Assembly: GCA_000469685.2 (NCBI GenBank)
Contig: LS997563.1
Coordinates: forward strand, 12,657,940 to 12,721,939
Origin: Haemonchus contortus
Lineage: Eukaryota > Nematoda > Chromadorea > Rhabditida > Trichostrongylidae
Reading direction: 5' to 3'
Length of the DNA stretch: 64,000 nucleotides
Within the stretch, counting starts at the first letter, position 1; each line of letters starts with the position of its first letter. This document shows positions 38,296 to 50,036 of this stretch, one piece after another. The notes below the pieces were generated by a model. It saw nothing but the letters and a program-made list of their open reading frames with translations, was not told where the DNA came from and searched no databases. The position numbers and the translations under genes are program-made.

Positions 38296-38570
38296 ACACT
38301 CATTAGGAGGTGGATATGTCGGAATCAAAATTGGGTAGAGAGGAACTACTGGTGAGGAGTCCACTTGTAAAACCATAGTACCAGCGGAATAGTATTCGGC
38401 TCTTTCTTGACTTAAGTGACCTTCATAGTTGTTTCCTTTCCCAGTGTTCCAACACAGAAGAATATGCGATAGGTCACGGTTAGGTGTTACTGCAACCACG
38501 CATTTGCGAGTGTGATTAGTGAACCTTGGAATCTCGATATGAGGTTGGCATTTCACGTCTACATGTCTCT
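38296..38570 (-). CDS. Candidate terminal exon, Pro-rich end, unrecognised
   Basis: After a possible acceptor (CTGTAATAG) an open frame of about 90 codons runs to TGA at about 38296. It includes FTNHTRKCVVAVTPNRDLSH, GKGNNYEGHLSQERAEYYSA and the tail PTYPPPNEC. Codon use is plausible and cysteines are present. No upstream exon was found. It may be a fragment of a gene or mobile element, or a chance ORF. Confidence 0.3.
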
Positions 38571-38574
38571 ATTA

Positions 38575-41100
38575 CAGCGCCCTTCTACATTCTTGATTGA
38601 CTGTCTTGCCGATACTTGGAAGGGTTCTGAGGCTAGTTCCACAATGGCTACCTCAGACGGCTGAAATAAGTTAATCGGAGGAACAAGTAACGGGAGGCGT
38701 GCGGCGTATGTCAAGTAATCCATTGCACGGTAATAGCCTTTCCAGTTCTACAGAGAAAGTAAACTCATCACGGTTGGCAGCATTTCAGTTCGCTCGAAAA
38801 ATATTGCGGCTCTGCATAGAAACCTTTTCCTATTTTTTTCCGTTTGATTCACTATAAAATGGGATATGTGTATTTAGAGTGAACATTGCATATAAATTCC
38901 AAGAAATCGGCCGGCTCGTAGGAGCAATTCAGCACATGCTTGCAGAACAGTTAGCTGTATTTTCGGCTCATGTCGTATAGGTAAGAGTGACTACCTGTCT
39001 AGACAGAATTTCGTAATCGATTGAGTTCCCTCATAAACATTTTGTGAATGCTTTTCGAGTTGAAAATGACCACTGAACAAATTAGCTCCTCAGCCTGTCT
39101 GAAGACTGTTCTCCTTAACCTTGACCTTATGCTGATAACAGGTTTTGATCAAACCTCCGTCGTATACCAGTAATGAAGAAGGTTGCACGAGTTGGGTACC
39201 TTTTCGTTAGAGGCAACCGGTTTCTCAAAAAAATCAACTACGAGATCCCATTCCGGCAGCAAATATTTTCAGGCCAACTTCCGAGAGCCGGACCCTCTCT
39301 TTGTGCAATTTTGTTGAGTCACTCGAAAGGTAAACATGGGGTTGAACGCCTTGCTGGCTCCTGCATCGAAATGACAACAAGACACAGAAGGCCCTGAGAG
39401 TTGGACTCGCCCTAAGCGACATGAGAAAAATCGACGGTGAAAAATAGAGGAGATCTACCTTTTGGAGAAGGACTGAGGGAGGGGATGGGATAAGCAAAAA
39501 ACTCTGCAAGTGACTGCATGGAAAGCCACCGTTTACCTACCATAGGCAACCAATCCTGGTAGCTTCCTCGTGACCTCATGATTTATCCTTTTCCAATGAG
39601 TAATTTGAAATTTTTGTTCCTACGTCGATCGAATCAACACGATATCTTTCACTTGAGTCTCGCCGGGGAACGTAGAAAAGCTCAATGCTCCCACCAATCA
39701 AAATCGGCGGAAATCGAGAAAAAACCCTTCACTCTATCGAATGAATATTTATAAGCCGATTTTCATCATTGGTAAACTTTTCATGTTATGCTCAAAACAC
39801 GCGCCCTTAAACGTAACAGGAATCAATTAGCCGAGTATTTTGTAAGCTGTAAGCTTCAAGCTATCTTAAACGCTTTGAGAAAGATTAGAGTGTAGAAACA
39901 CGGTGCAGATTTTCTTATCAGAACATTCTCAGACAGAAGTAGAAATTACCATTTGGAAGCTTGAAAACCTTCAGAACTCCGAAACGACTTTGAAAAATTC
40001 CCAAATTTTTTGCGTTCAAAGAAATAGTAGGCGAAGACAATACAGTTTCCACCACAACCATTCAAAAAAGTACGAAAAACGCGGATCACGTCTTTTTCGT
40101 CTTCTTTCTAACTAAGTTAGATTTCACTTTCTCCACATATGATGTACATAGTTCGACTCAGCTCGTCGAGCTCTATACAACGGTGTACTGAAAAACAGAA
40201 AAAGGTAAAACTCGAACTCCTACGTCCATCAATGATCCTGGGGGCACGTCATTAGCATCGACGCTCGCTATAATTATAACCGGAAGGCACTCCCTCGGAT
40301 TAAAAGTGCTAATGGAGTTGTGGAGCAGCCATCATATTCCGAAACCTAACAAAAAGTCGACCATTGCATTCCTCATGTTTCAATGATTATTTTGATACAT
40401 ATTTTTCTAAAATGGACAAATTTGGTCATGAACCAATCTTTAACACGAGCGGCTTTTCAAAGTGAAAAGCAAATCTGAGGCAATCCCTCGTGTCAGTGAA
40501 TGATGAACCTATACTTCACAAATAATAGCTCTTTTCTGTAGTTTGCTAATTGTATGCCTGAGCTCAAGAAAAACAGCGATTTCATCACTCAATCCCGGTT
40601 TGCGGCATTATTTGGTGGAGAACGTACGTTTTCTTGCTTTTTCAATTGGCATTTACGATGTTCAGAAAAATGTAGCGCACTCCATCAAAGGAACACATAC
40701 GGAACTCCTGAAGCACATTCATGATTTGTAGGATACAGTTAACTGTCTTGGAACCCTCCCTTCATTTAGGACTCTGAAATCACCCCCGATGAGTTCCATT
40801 CTCCGTTCCATCGGAACTGGGAGGCTTTACCACTGAAAACAGGCGAAGTTGGCACAGAGAAGCGCATATCGTTAGCTAACGATGTTTATTAGCCATGAGA
40901 GAGCCACGGCCAACCACATATAATAACCGCTCCGCTATAACTGCTGGCAGCCTTCGCACCTCGACAATAGGATGCTGGTGGTACCGCAGCCGTAAATTAA
41001 TTCACAATCTGCATATTTAAATGAAGCAATTGCGTATGAGTTTGGAACTGAGGCTAATATTCATTAAAACACAGGAATTATATAGGTATTGTTTTACAGG
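38575..41100. other. No gene recognised
   Basis: No domain or splice-supported exon was recognised. A perfect 16-bp palindrome, ATCGTTAGCTAACGAT, lies at about 40868-40883. Confidence 0.4.
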
Positions 41101-41104
41101 AAAC

Positions 41105-41930
41105 TTATTTACATTCGAGAAAATCTGTCGTCTGGAGGCGAATTCTCGGTGAAATCATATACTCCGTCACTTCTTGGCGGAGTCTCAGCGAGCTCTGGCG
41201 TTCCGAGCATTTTTTCACCGTCTGCCACACATTTTTTCCGAACTCTCCCATACGTTTTAGTACTTGAAAACGACCTGTGATAAGGAAGTTCTTCCATAGA
41301 GGTAATACATTTTCCCAATTATGCCTTCATTTATATGTAAGTAGAAAATATCACCATTAGCACGAAGTCTGCTTTTTCTGCTGAGCATATTCTCTCCTCC
41401 ACATCTTTGAGTAGCTCCGAAGGGTTGTCTACAGTTCTTGCTCTAATGCTAGAGCGAACTTCGTTAGACTCCGGTGCTTGAGAGACAACAGAGCCTCGAT
41501 TCGATCTTGACGGAAGATCGAGTAGTCGATTCTGCCCTCTAGATCGCCATTAATAATGTTAACGAACAAGTTGTAGTGATTAATAAATGATGATTACCTG
41601 CTGACCGACATCTTAGTTGCTCATTAATTTCTCGAACGCATGCCTCTAGCGCGTTTATGGACACTCCTAACGGTAATCCATACTACCCACCTTTTTTCAA
41701 GCCACTAGGCGCGAATCGCGCCTACTGTGGCTGAACTCAATAACCTCATTTGCTCCATCAGTTCGCAATTGTCTGCATTCATTCGATCCGAAGTCGCCCT
41801 TGCTAAACTCGTCGTCTCTTTCGATAAGTACATCATTTTCAGGAATGGTACTGCTCTTTCCGACTATGAAGAATCTTTCCACTAATTTTCCGTCTTCACT
41901 CACATCCATTATCTTCTCCTCACGTCGACT
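41105..41930 (-). CDS. Candidate multi-exon gene, hydrophilic protein, unrecognised
   Basis: Three open stretches on the minus strand look like exons. The first (about 41930-41740) includes SEDGKLVERFFIVGKSSTIP. The second (about 41547-41350) includes RLLDLPSRSNRGSVVSQAPE and PSELLKDVEERICSAEKADF and ends at a GTGATA donor. The third (about 41279-41108) follows TTATCACAG, includes KMLGTPELAETPPRSDGVYD and ends SRM-stop. All are rich in Ser, Glu and Asp with sensible codon use. Splice phases between them could not be made fully consistent, so the model is unresolved. The opening resembles the exon at 2652-2841. No domain recognised. Confidence 0.35.
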
Positions 41931-41934
41931 TTTC

Positions 41935-43825
41935 GATGCAATTAGAATATCTTAAGAAAACTATTCAGTTATATCACAAGAAGCAAACATAGACGATTTC
42001 ATACCTTTGCGGCGTAGGGGAGGAGAGCAATAGCCTGATCCATGATAGTTCAGTTGGAATCCAGCCTTTCTTCCTTCATATGCGACCTCGGCTGGTCTGT
42101 GTTCGAGTTTGACAAGGGATTTTCAACTGAAAGAAAACCATTTTGAGTTTGTTTTCAGAATATTACATGTAAGTCAAATACCAGAAAGACATACATATAT
42201 TTACCAGAAAGATCAACAATCTCGCTTATCCATTGAACAAATCACATATGCTTTTTGTTCAGAAGTCACGAAAATATCACTCGAAGGAGCTATTCACTGC
42301 CATTCTCATGTCCTAATAAGTTACGAAGTTTTTCGTACAACGGAGTAGTGAAGCTTGACCAAGCGGAGCACATGATAATCGAAAAAGGGGCATTCTGGGA
42401 GTGCGATGTCGTTCCTTAGGCACCTGAGTGGTGGTTTGTACCTCTTCCTGTATCCGCGCTGGCCATGTGCTGAGGTTCATAAGAGTAAACAAAAGCTGGA
42501 CTACCCAGGCTTTGTTCGGTAACTCACAGTGGATAGTTCCTTCATGACTCCCAAAAGTGTGAGACAATGTTTACTTCACCTCGAAGGCTAGCATCTCCTG
42601 CAGTGAAAAGATTCAACCGATTGTAGAGTTTTGTCCAATAATCGGTAGTTCAATTATGAGAGTCCACGTCCTTGAGTGTACCTTGTTCACTCATGTGTTT
42701 ATTGCCCAGGGTATGTTCCAAAAGTATAACACCCTTATCGTCCTACCAAGTTTTCAACGCTTTGAATTCCTAACAAATTGCTTTCTTACCAAGATTGTTC
42801 TGTTGAAACTGGACGTCCCTAGCCCTTGCTACAAAGCACTGACAGCGCGAGGGCACGGTTAACCCTCCGCCCCATTTATTGAACAATTGATTAGTCTCTG
42901 ACAACTAAATTTTTGGGAGGAAATCTAAACAACGATGCGCACATAGCAAATCCAACACGGAATGTGTACGCTTATCCTTCACAAAATCTTCTCGTTTCCC
43001 TGGAGTTTGATATCTCCCTTTACTGGCCCAGCACCTTTTCTATAGCTTAACAACCTGGTTAGTCAATCGAAATTTTGGACGATCATCACTAATATAAACG
43101 AATGATGGTAACAACACTGTCAGAAAACTGTACTCAATGTGTAACAATCAGTGGCTGAGATTTTTACATTATTGATTGACGAAATTATGCTATGGCAACT
43201 GATCTCTGAATAAAGGTGATACGGTGGTCTTTAATGAGTGGCTCTGCGCGTGTGGAGTCTTTGCGCTCGTTCTGAACTTGGCGTGCGTAATTGGTCGCCT
43301 CGCCTAGGTAATATCTTAAGTCCACATCTGTCAAATCATTAGTAACATGTCTATTAATATTGCATACCGCAGTGTGGCGGTGGGCTCGCTTCCACGGTCT
43401 CCAGCGGATCGCAAATTTCCTCCCTATGATCTTCGCCACATTTAAAGCATCTGCCATTTTCGTGTGGATCTTAATTCTCTGGCTCAAACGCGAACATTTT
43501 AATATGCGGATGAGAAATGCAGTTGAGCGTAGAAAAAACAACGCGCCTTTTTCACCTTTCTGTGGGATCATAAAAAGCGCCAGACGACTCGGAGGGATCT
43601 TCCTGAGAGCTAGTCGAACCTGCGCTACCCAGTCAAGTAACTTTGAGCTAAAACATCTCTGTCATAGAAGTATTCGGATGGAGAAATGCTGGAATAATTA
43701 TTTTTTCAAAAACTTCAGAAGCTTTCATTTTTCTCTAGAAAAAAGTCTTTTCTGTAACAAAAGTCTGTGAACACTATACGAATTAAAGGAATGTGAATGA
43801 GATTAATAATCGATTGGTCCCCCTG
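41935..43825. other. No gene recognised
   Basis: ORFs on both strands around 43185-43770 and one at 42313-42567 show no known motif. No repeat ends were identified. Confidence 0.35.
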
Positions 43826-43829
43826 ACTT

Positions 43830-44540
43830 CCTGACCAGCTCGAACATTCAATCAGCCACGCTTTGAACCAAGTTTGCGATGATCGTCTCGTCGATTGATT
43901 CCCAAACAGCCAGAATCGCCACCCTCAGTTCTTCTACACTGTTGTACTGACGGTTGTTGACGTAGACGCGCAGAGCCATGCTTCCTCAGAGGATCTCTAT
44001 GGGGTTGCAGTCAGAAGAGTAGGCTGGCCAATCCATCATATTAACACCGTGGCGTGACCGTGAGACATGGACAGCTGCACTATCATGCTTAAATCATGCG
44101 CCCTGCGTCGCTCACCTCTGAAAAATGGCAGGAGGTGGAACTGAAGTATTTCTTGATACTCCTGGCTTCCCATCCGACATGAAGGAAGGGCCAGCTCCAG
44201 TTTGCTGCCGCTTCGAAAGCCACCCCAAACCAATAATGGAGCTTCTCCGAAGGTTCGTTTGAAATAGCGACGTAGGTTGACGAAGGTCTTTAAACCTACC
44301 CTCGGTCTTCAGGAGACACCCATGCTCAGCCTCGAGGAGCGATCGTAGCTATTCTCAGTTCTAACAAGCCACTCTGAACAGTGAGCAGTGCGCGGATGGG
44401 ATTTACCCTTTTTAGAATTGCTCGTTTTGGTCCGAAGGCTGCGTCGAGTTGCTTACGATGTAGCTGTACAAGACCCTCCGTGCTTCCATTGTGGCCAATG
44501 CGGCTGTATTCGATCCAAGCTGGAAGCCACCAAGTTGCAG
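43830..44540 (-). pseudogene. Tc1-like transposase pseudogene
   Basis: Reading the minus strand: FKDLRQPTSLFQTNL, then MVWGGFRSGSKLELALPSCR with QEYQEILQFHLLPFFRGERR, then DWPAYSSDCNPIE and NNRQYNSVEELRVAILAVWE. These are the DDE transposase core, with the DNPIE-type motif, of a Tc1-like element. Frameshifts separate the blocks and in-frame stops lie near the end. It differs in sequence from the transposases at 3.7 and 7.4 kb. Termini were not identified. Confidence 0.8.
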
Positions 44541-44559
44541 GTTATGGCGTACTAAATTT

Positions 44560-45225
44560 CAATTAAAATGAAAGTCAGTATCATTTTCCGTGAAAGACTC
44601 CATCTTAGAATAAGTAAATGCTTTAATGTGGTGTTGTGTAACATTGTCAATAAGAACTTTAACGTGTTGTATCTCTTCAAAAAGTAATACAGGATTTTCA
44701 TAATGAACTCTTCACAACGGAGACTTGAACGACCTTGATTATTGTTGATAATGTCCGGTCTCACCTGTAGGGGGTAGTCCCGATGAAGCTGTACGACGTA
44801 GCATTGATGCACTTGAGGTTGGTGAGACTTCCAAACTACCTCAAAAACGGAGAGATAATTAATTCTATACCATGGTGTCCAATACTGCGTGTAATGACGA
44901 CCGATTTAAAATTGTCATAAAAAGCTTGTGATAGTAAAAAGGGAAAGGGAACGCAAAGTGTTAGAATATGATTGTTCCAATAACAACTGTAAGAAGGATA
45001 TGCTCAAAAAACTAATTGCTAAACAATGAGAGGTGCGGTGAGGTGCGTGGTGTGCATGTGCAGCGTACGTCAGGAATGATATGATATCATGGAGGAAGGC
45101 TGTGCGCTAATAGGGAGAAGTGTGTTCAAAAACAAACAAAATCTTGAGAGAAAAAATGAGTATTGTAACCTGCATGACTAAAAAAGTTTATTTGCGGGTC
45201 ATGCTAGTTGCGCTGATGTAAGTGC
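44560..45225. other. No gene recognised
   Basis: No motif or repeat boundary was recognised. It may include the flank of the Tc1-like element. Confidence 0.35.
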
Positions 45226-45234
45226 AATGCTTAA

Positions 45235-45813
45235 CCCATTGACGACCGCGTGGCCCGTATACGGGCCACAGTATTATTTTGTATGTGTAACACTCATTTC
45301 GATTTTTTTGACCCTTTCAAGTATCAAGCAGGTTTATGACCTACTATAGAATCTTGACGCGCAATGGTCCGTGAAACGTTTATTTCTGACTCTAGTAATA
45401 AGAGAAAACAAAGTTACTTCCGACGGCATTGGTAAAGGAGGAAAACTAAAGATTGTAAAAAAGGTTGTAAAGAGGTCAAAAAGGATGTAAAGGAACTTTG
45501 CTGGGTATCCGATGATTCGAAACATGCCATTCTCATCTGTATCCTCGTGTCTAGACAGAGTCGCATTTGGAAATAATTTGGTAAAACCCTCACTTCCCTT
45601 CGAACAATTAACGTAGCTCTGAATTGTGTGTATGAGTTGTAACCTTTACATGCCACATTCACGAAAACTTTTTTGTCGGCTGGTAATGCTTACGAAAAAA
45701 AATTACTTGCTCCTAGGACCGTGTGGCCCACCAGCGGGCCACAGCAGCAGCCCGCGAAGAGCGCGTTCGGTCACACACACTAGACACGCTAAAAACGCGC
45801 GGTCGCCAATGGG
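45235..45813 (+). mobile_element. piggyBac-type MITE, long copy
   Basis: It begins CCCATTGACGACCGCG at 45235 and ends CGCGGTCGCCAATGGG at 45813. Intact TTAA target duplications lie at 45231-45234 and 45814-45817. Subterminal palindromes (TGGCCCGTATACGGGCCA near the left, a GGCCCACCAGCGGGCC block near the right) strengthen the terminal structure. The outer parts match the copy at 5281-5659 in reverse; this copy has about 200 additional central bases. No transposase was recognised. It sits immediately left of the ASP/MSP array. Confidence 0.85.
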
Positions 45814-45865
45814 TTAAAAAAGCGTAAATTAAGACAGGTTAACAAGTAACTGCAAAAACGAACCT

Positions 45866-45891
45866 ATACTCATTGTGCTTGTCGACGAAAA
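45866..45891 (-). pseudogene. Tiny ASP exon fragment
   Basis: Complement of an ASP exon end encoding IFVDKHNEY, matching exons 3 and 9 of the ASP genes but identical to neither. It is fused directly to the MSP fragment that follows, with no intervening intron. Confidence 0.55.
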
Positions 45892-46055
45892 TCTTAACGT
45901 TGCTTTTGTGCGTTCTAAAGGGCCATTCAAAAAGGATAAGTTTGTGCTTTGTTCTAAGCAGGTAGTATTTCTTGTTCTACAGATATGTTCCCTATTAAAC
46001 AGTCCCCTTTAGGTCTCACAAGATGAGAAGAATGTTGAGAAGGCTTTTGAAGGAG
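45892..46055 (+). pseudogene. Truncated MSP-domain gene fragment
   Basis: Carries the end of one MSP exon (LNVAFVRSKGPFKKDK-like, donor at 45962), an intron and the start of the last exon (from 46013: VSQDEKNVEKAFEG). It matches the minus-strand MSP gene at about 53500-53300. It stops abruptly in a GTGC microhomology, where the ASP 3' flank begins. Unlike the right-hand gene it has TCA, not TAA, at the second codon of its last exon. Confidence 0.75.
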
Positions 46056-46459
46056 TGCTGAGCGACGGCGGTCGCTTTACATTACAGTAGCACAAAGAGT
46101 CAGTGGAGCGAACGATTTGCAATGGTCCGTGTTAGCTCTTTATCGCACTGTTCTAGATTCTATTCACCATCACGTGCCAGCGCTGTCGACACTACTCTAG
46201 CGTCGCCGTCGCAGCACGCAAGCAACCGCCGTCTCGCACGCGTTGAACGGACCGACGGACGATTGTCGAAGTCTGAAAGCGGCCATACACTGTACCCACC
46301 GATCCTGGATTGTGGGCTGTACTGATTGTAATCAAATATGATTCTGTCGAAGGGTATTGTGTAAGGACCGTAATATTCGGAGCGAATGTTCACCAATGAC
46401 TATTCGTAAAACGATGAATTCTATGAGTTCTTATTTGTGAAGATTTATTGCCACAGCAT

Positions 46460-48728
46460 CTAAGGAGCAATACAAAGTGCTTCATCTTTGCTACATTTAC
46501 AACCAGCACATTGGCAGTCTCCGTCAGTTGTGCACGGATCTCCCATCGCATAAATCACTTCGCCGATGAAGTTTCCTCTGAAAATTCAATTTTCAGCATG
46601 AGTCCTTTACGAGGAGAGTCAGTTTGTTATGGTTATTCTTACCCAGGGTTGTATTCGCATGCCACAAATGTAGAAGCACCATTCCAGCAAGAAAAAATCC
46701 CACAACCAATTTGGTTGGTCGATTGCCAGGCCAACTAGAGCGACAGAATTAGCAACTTTCCTTCTAATACTGTGCTTAATTTTCAGTTCCCACCTGAGTG
46801 TATTCCTGAATTACGTTTTGGTTGTAAACATCCATACTGAAAACGTTATTTTGAGGGGCGCCATATTTCTGTAACTCGTTGAACCAGGCCTCGACACTCT
46901 GAAATGGGATCTATGGTGCTCTCTGGAGAAGATGCAAACGCAACAATACTACAACCTGTGCTGCGGCTTCTGTCTTGTTAATATTTGGTAGTAATGAGTG
47001 TACATTATAACCCCATTGATTAGTTTGCTGCAAAGAGTTGTACCCAAGCGTGCAATCCTTCGCCCACTCCACTGCATTCGCTTCAATTTCGCAATTGTAG
47101 CTCTGTAACAGTTCTTTGCAAACTTTATAGTACTCGCTCAGGTTGTTTGATGGAAGTGAATAAGACAGTAAAGATAAGCTCGGCTTCAAGGCCTTAGGTC
47201 CTCCAAATTATTATGATCAAAACATATTATAACATAATCGTACCACTTTCATCATTTTTGCCGCTTTTGGAGCAAACCCTCCAAGATTGTTGTGAGCTAG
47301 TCCTTTAGCTATGAGGGATCTGAATTGTTACGAATACAGCAACATTTTTTCAGATTGTACGTCCTGAAAACTTACCGATACTCATTGTGTTTGTCGACGA
47401 ACATCTGTCTAGCTTCATCTGTCATTCCGTTATTATTCTCAGGGCACATCCCACCTGAGAGAAGTTCCTTTTGAGTAGTTAGCTCGAAGCCGAAAGAACA
47501 CACTCTTAATCGTTCAAACCTGGATGGTATATTTTAGGTGTTGTAGTAGGTTTCTCTGTGGTCGGTGGCATGACAGTAGTATACCCTGGAGGAATACAAA
47601 GGGCCTCATCTCTACTACAAGTGCAGCCAGTGCATTGACAGTCTTCATCAGTTGTGCACGGATCTCCGATGTCGTAAATATAGTGATTAATCCTATTTCC
47701 TCTGTAATTTGAATATTGAAAGAAAGTTTCAGAAGAGGAGCTTGTTATTGTTATCCCCTTGACTTACGCAGGGTTGTACTCGCATGCTACAAGTGTCATG
47801 GTTGGACACCATTCAACTGCGCAGCCGATTTTGTCACTAGACTGCCAGGCCACCTGTAAAAAGCATCTCTTCGACGTTAGTCAAATCGTGCACCTATGAA
47901 TTCTGTAAACACCTGTGTGTAGTGGCCAACACCCCGATCGAAAACTTCCATTGTCAGGATATTTTCATCTGGCACACCAAACATCTTTAATTCCCAGTAC
48001 CAGGCTTGGACGCTCTGGAAATGTAAAGCCATTTTCGAAGGAGACCGAATTGTAACCGAGCTCAACATTCCAACATACTAATTTTGCAGACTCCGTCTTG
48101 CTGTAATTAGTCCCTCCTAGCATCCACAAGTTCTGCCCCCAATAATTTCTTTGCTCGGGTGGATCATGTTCGAACTTGCACTCTTTTGCATATGCCGCCG
48201 TATTTGCTTCAACTTCGCAATCATAACCCTAAAAAACCTTGACTCACATGCTTTCGTGCTTTTTTGATAGAGCACAGAACGGCTAAGGGCTAAGGAGATA
48301 TCATCGAGGACTGAAAGCTTCACATCGTACCACTTTCAACATTCGAGCTGCTTTCGGAGCGAATCCTCCAAGTTTATTTTTGGCCTGTCCTTTAGCAATA
48401 ATAGATCTGAAAAACTTGCTTGTCGCACCTGCACAAAGATATCATGGATGTATTACGCAGGCACTACGACCAACCGATATTCATTGTGCTTATCAACGAA
48501 AATCTGCCTAATTTCATCGGTCATGCCATTGTCAGATGTGGGGCAAAACGCAGCTGAAAAATGTTTCTAACAATCCGAATCTCAATTTGAGGGTCTCAAA
48601 ACCTTGAGGAGTGCGCACCTTCCAAGCATGATGGCGACAGAAGCACCTGAATGGAGTATTGGAGAAAGCCATGCATGTCACCAAAGATGAAAACTCACCA
48701 AGATAGCAATCAAAGTAGGTATTTGCAT
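46460..48728 (-). CDS. Double-CAP Ancylostoma-secreted-protein-like gene, copy A
   Basis: Fourteen exons (minus): 48728-48699, 48646-48619, 48553-48475, 48406-48331, 48228-48079, 48014-47913, 47853-47768, 47701-47520, 47454-47376, 47319-47244, 47102-46956, 46898-46794, 46734-46643, 46577-46460. They total 1350 nt, or 449 aa plus stop. A signal peptide (MQIPTLIAILVLLSPSCL) is followed by CAP domain 1 (KHNEYR, GHYTQ, CEYNPA), a Thr/Pro-rich linker and CAP domain 2 (KHNEYR, QEYTQ, CEYNPG). Each CAP ends in a cysteine-rich hinge (GDPCTTDxDCQC). This is the ASP-1 architecture of hookworms, where such proteins are secreted by larvae and adults; biochemical role unsettled. It forms a head-to-head palindrome with copy B and shows no break. 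Confidence 0.9.
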
Positions 48729-49277
48729 ACCTCACGACGAATGCGAATGTTCATAGGCACCCAAATGACCCTTTTATAGCTATTTCTGAACCGCCTTCAA
48801 TGGATATCATAGGCATCGGCAGCTGATATAATTTTACTGCACAGTTCTTCAAAATTCATTACTAGAACAAAGGAATAAAATCAATGATGTGGCATTATGT
48901 GGGATTTGAGGGAGATTTTTTCATCTACTGAAAATGTGTTCTACTCTCCGAGAGTATCTCCGACTTGTCAGAAGGGCGTTGAATAACCCTGACGAAGAGT
49001 CTACATCTCTCGCAAGGGATCAAGATGAGGGCGCATACAATTTCTTCTTTTTCACCTGGTTGTACAATTCGAACAACTAGTTATAAATCACAATCATAAA
49101 CAGCCCGCTTTGTCTTCAAATAGCTTCATAATTTTTTTCGGGTCAGCTATATGGGTCATTAAAAGATTAAACCATTACAACGGTTTCTGCCTCGCGCAAA
49201 GAGCGCCTTCTTCCCAATAGTACATCTCCTTCTACTTCGGGAATGTGATTCTCCAGCTGATCAACATGCAAGGAATT
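48729..49277. repeat. Left arm of palindrome A/B, shared upstream region
   Basis: Reverse complement of 49392-50036, apart from a 95-bp segment missing here (junction at about 49142). It holds the promoter side of copy A, including a TATAAAA on the minus strand about 45 bases upstream of its ATG. Confidence 0.85.
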
Positions 49278-49391
49278 AGGTGGCTTCAGTGAAGTAGTTC
49301 CTTCAACGGAAAGAACTCTTACCTTTCATCCTTTTCCTTGGTGAAGGTTAAAACCCAAAAAGTCCACGCAATCAGTCGGATGGGAGTATGG
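49278..49391. other. 114-bp spacer of palindrome A/B
   Basis: Non-repeated centre between the two arms. Its reverse complement is the spacer of palindrome C/D (60448-60561). Confidence 0.85.
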
Positions 49392-50036
49392 AATTCCTTG
49401 CATGTTGATCAACTGGAGAATCACATTCCCGAAGTAGAAGGATATGTACTATTGGGAAGAAGGCGCTCTTTGCGCGAGGCAGAAACCGTTGCAATGGTTT
49501 AATCTTTTAATGACCCATATAGCTGAAGAAATAATTCCATGCAAGTATATCGAGCATTTTTTCAAGAAATTTCTCTTCGAAATTACTGTTTTACGGACTC
49601 TAGTGGTAGAGTGTTTGTTGACCCGAAAAAAAATTATGAAGCTATTTGAAGACAAAGCGGGCTGTTTATGATTGTGATTTATAACTAGTTGTTCGAATTG
49701 TACAACCAGGTGAAAAAGAAGAAATTGTATGCGCCCTCATCTTGATCCCTTGCGAGAGATGTAGACTCTTCGTCAGGGTTATTCAACGCCCTTCTGACAA
49801 GTCGGAGATACTCTCGGAGAGTAGAACACATTTTCAGTAGATGAAAAAATCTCCCTCAAATCCCACATAATGCCACATCATTGATTTTATTCCTTTGTTC
49901 TAGTAATGAATTTTGAAGAACTGTGCAGTAAAATTATATCAGCTGCCGATGCCTATGATATCCATTGAAGGCGGTTCAGAAATAGCTATAAAAGGGTCAT
50001 TTGGGTGCCTATGAACATTCGCATTCGTCGTGAGGT
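49392..50036. repeat. Right arm of palindrome A/B, shared upstream region
   Basis: Mirror of 48729-49277 but with an extra segment of about 95 bp at 49527-49621. The ORFs in it are mirrored in all arms and show no domain; they are taken as non-coding. Confidence 0.8.
49987..49993 (+). promoter_or_regulatory. TATA box of ASP copy B
   Basis: TATAAAA 44 bases upstream of the ATG at 50037. The same box stands in front of A, C and D. A start about 25-30 bases downstream would leave a very short 5' UTR and would exclude the out-of-frame ATG at 50011. Confidence 0.6.

Noticed and set aside
46911..47189. 92-codon ORF inside ASP copy A (mirrored in B, C and partly D)
   Set aside because: It is exon 11 of the ASP gene read together with flanking intron in one frame; the spliced model explains it.
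48532..48735. 67-codon ORFs at the 5' end of every ASP copy
   Set aside because: They run through the exon 1 and 2 introns in the wrong frame; conservation reflects the recent duplication.
49444..49671. ORFs in the palindrome arms between A/B and C/D
   Set aside because: Short, without motifs, disrupted by the 95-bp indel and repeated only because the arms are duplicated.
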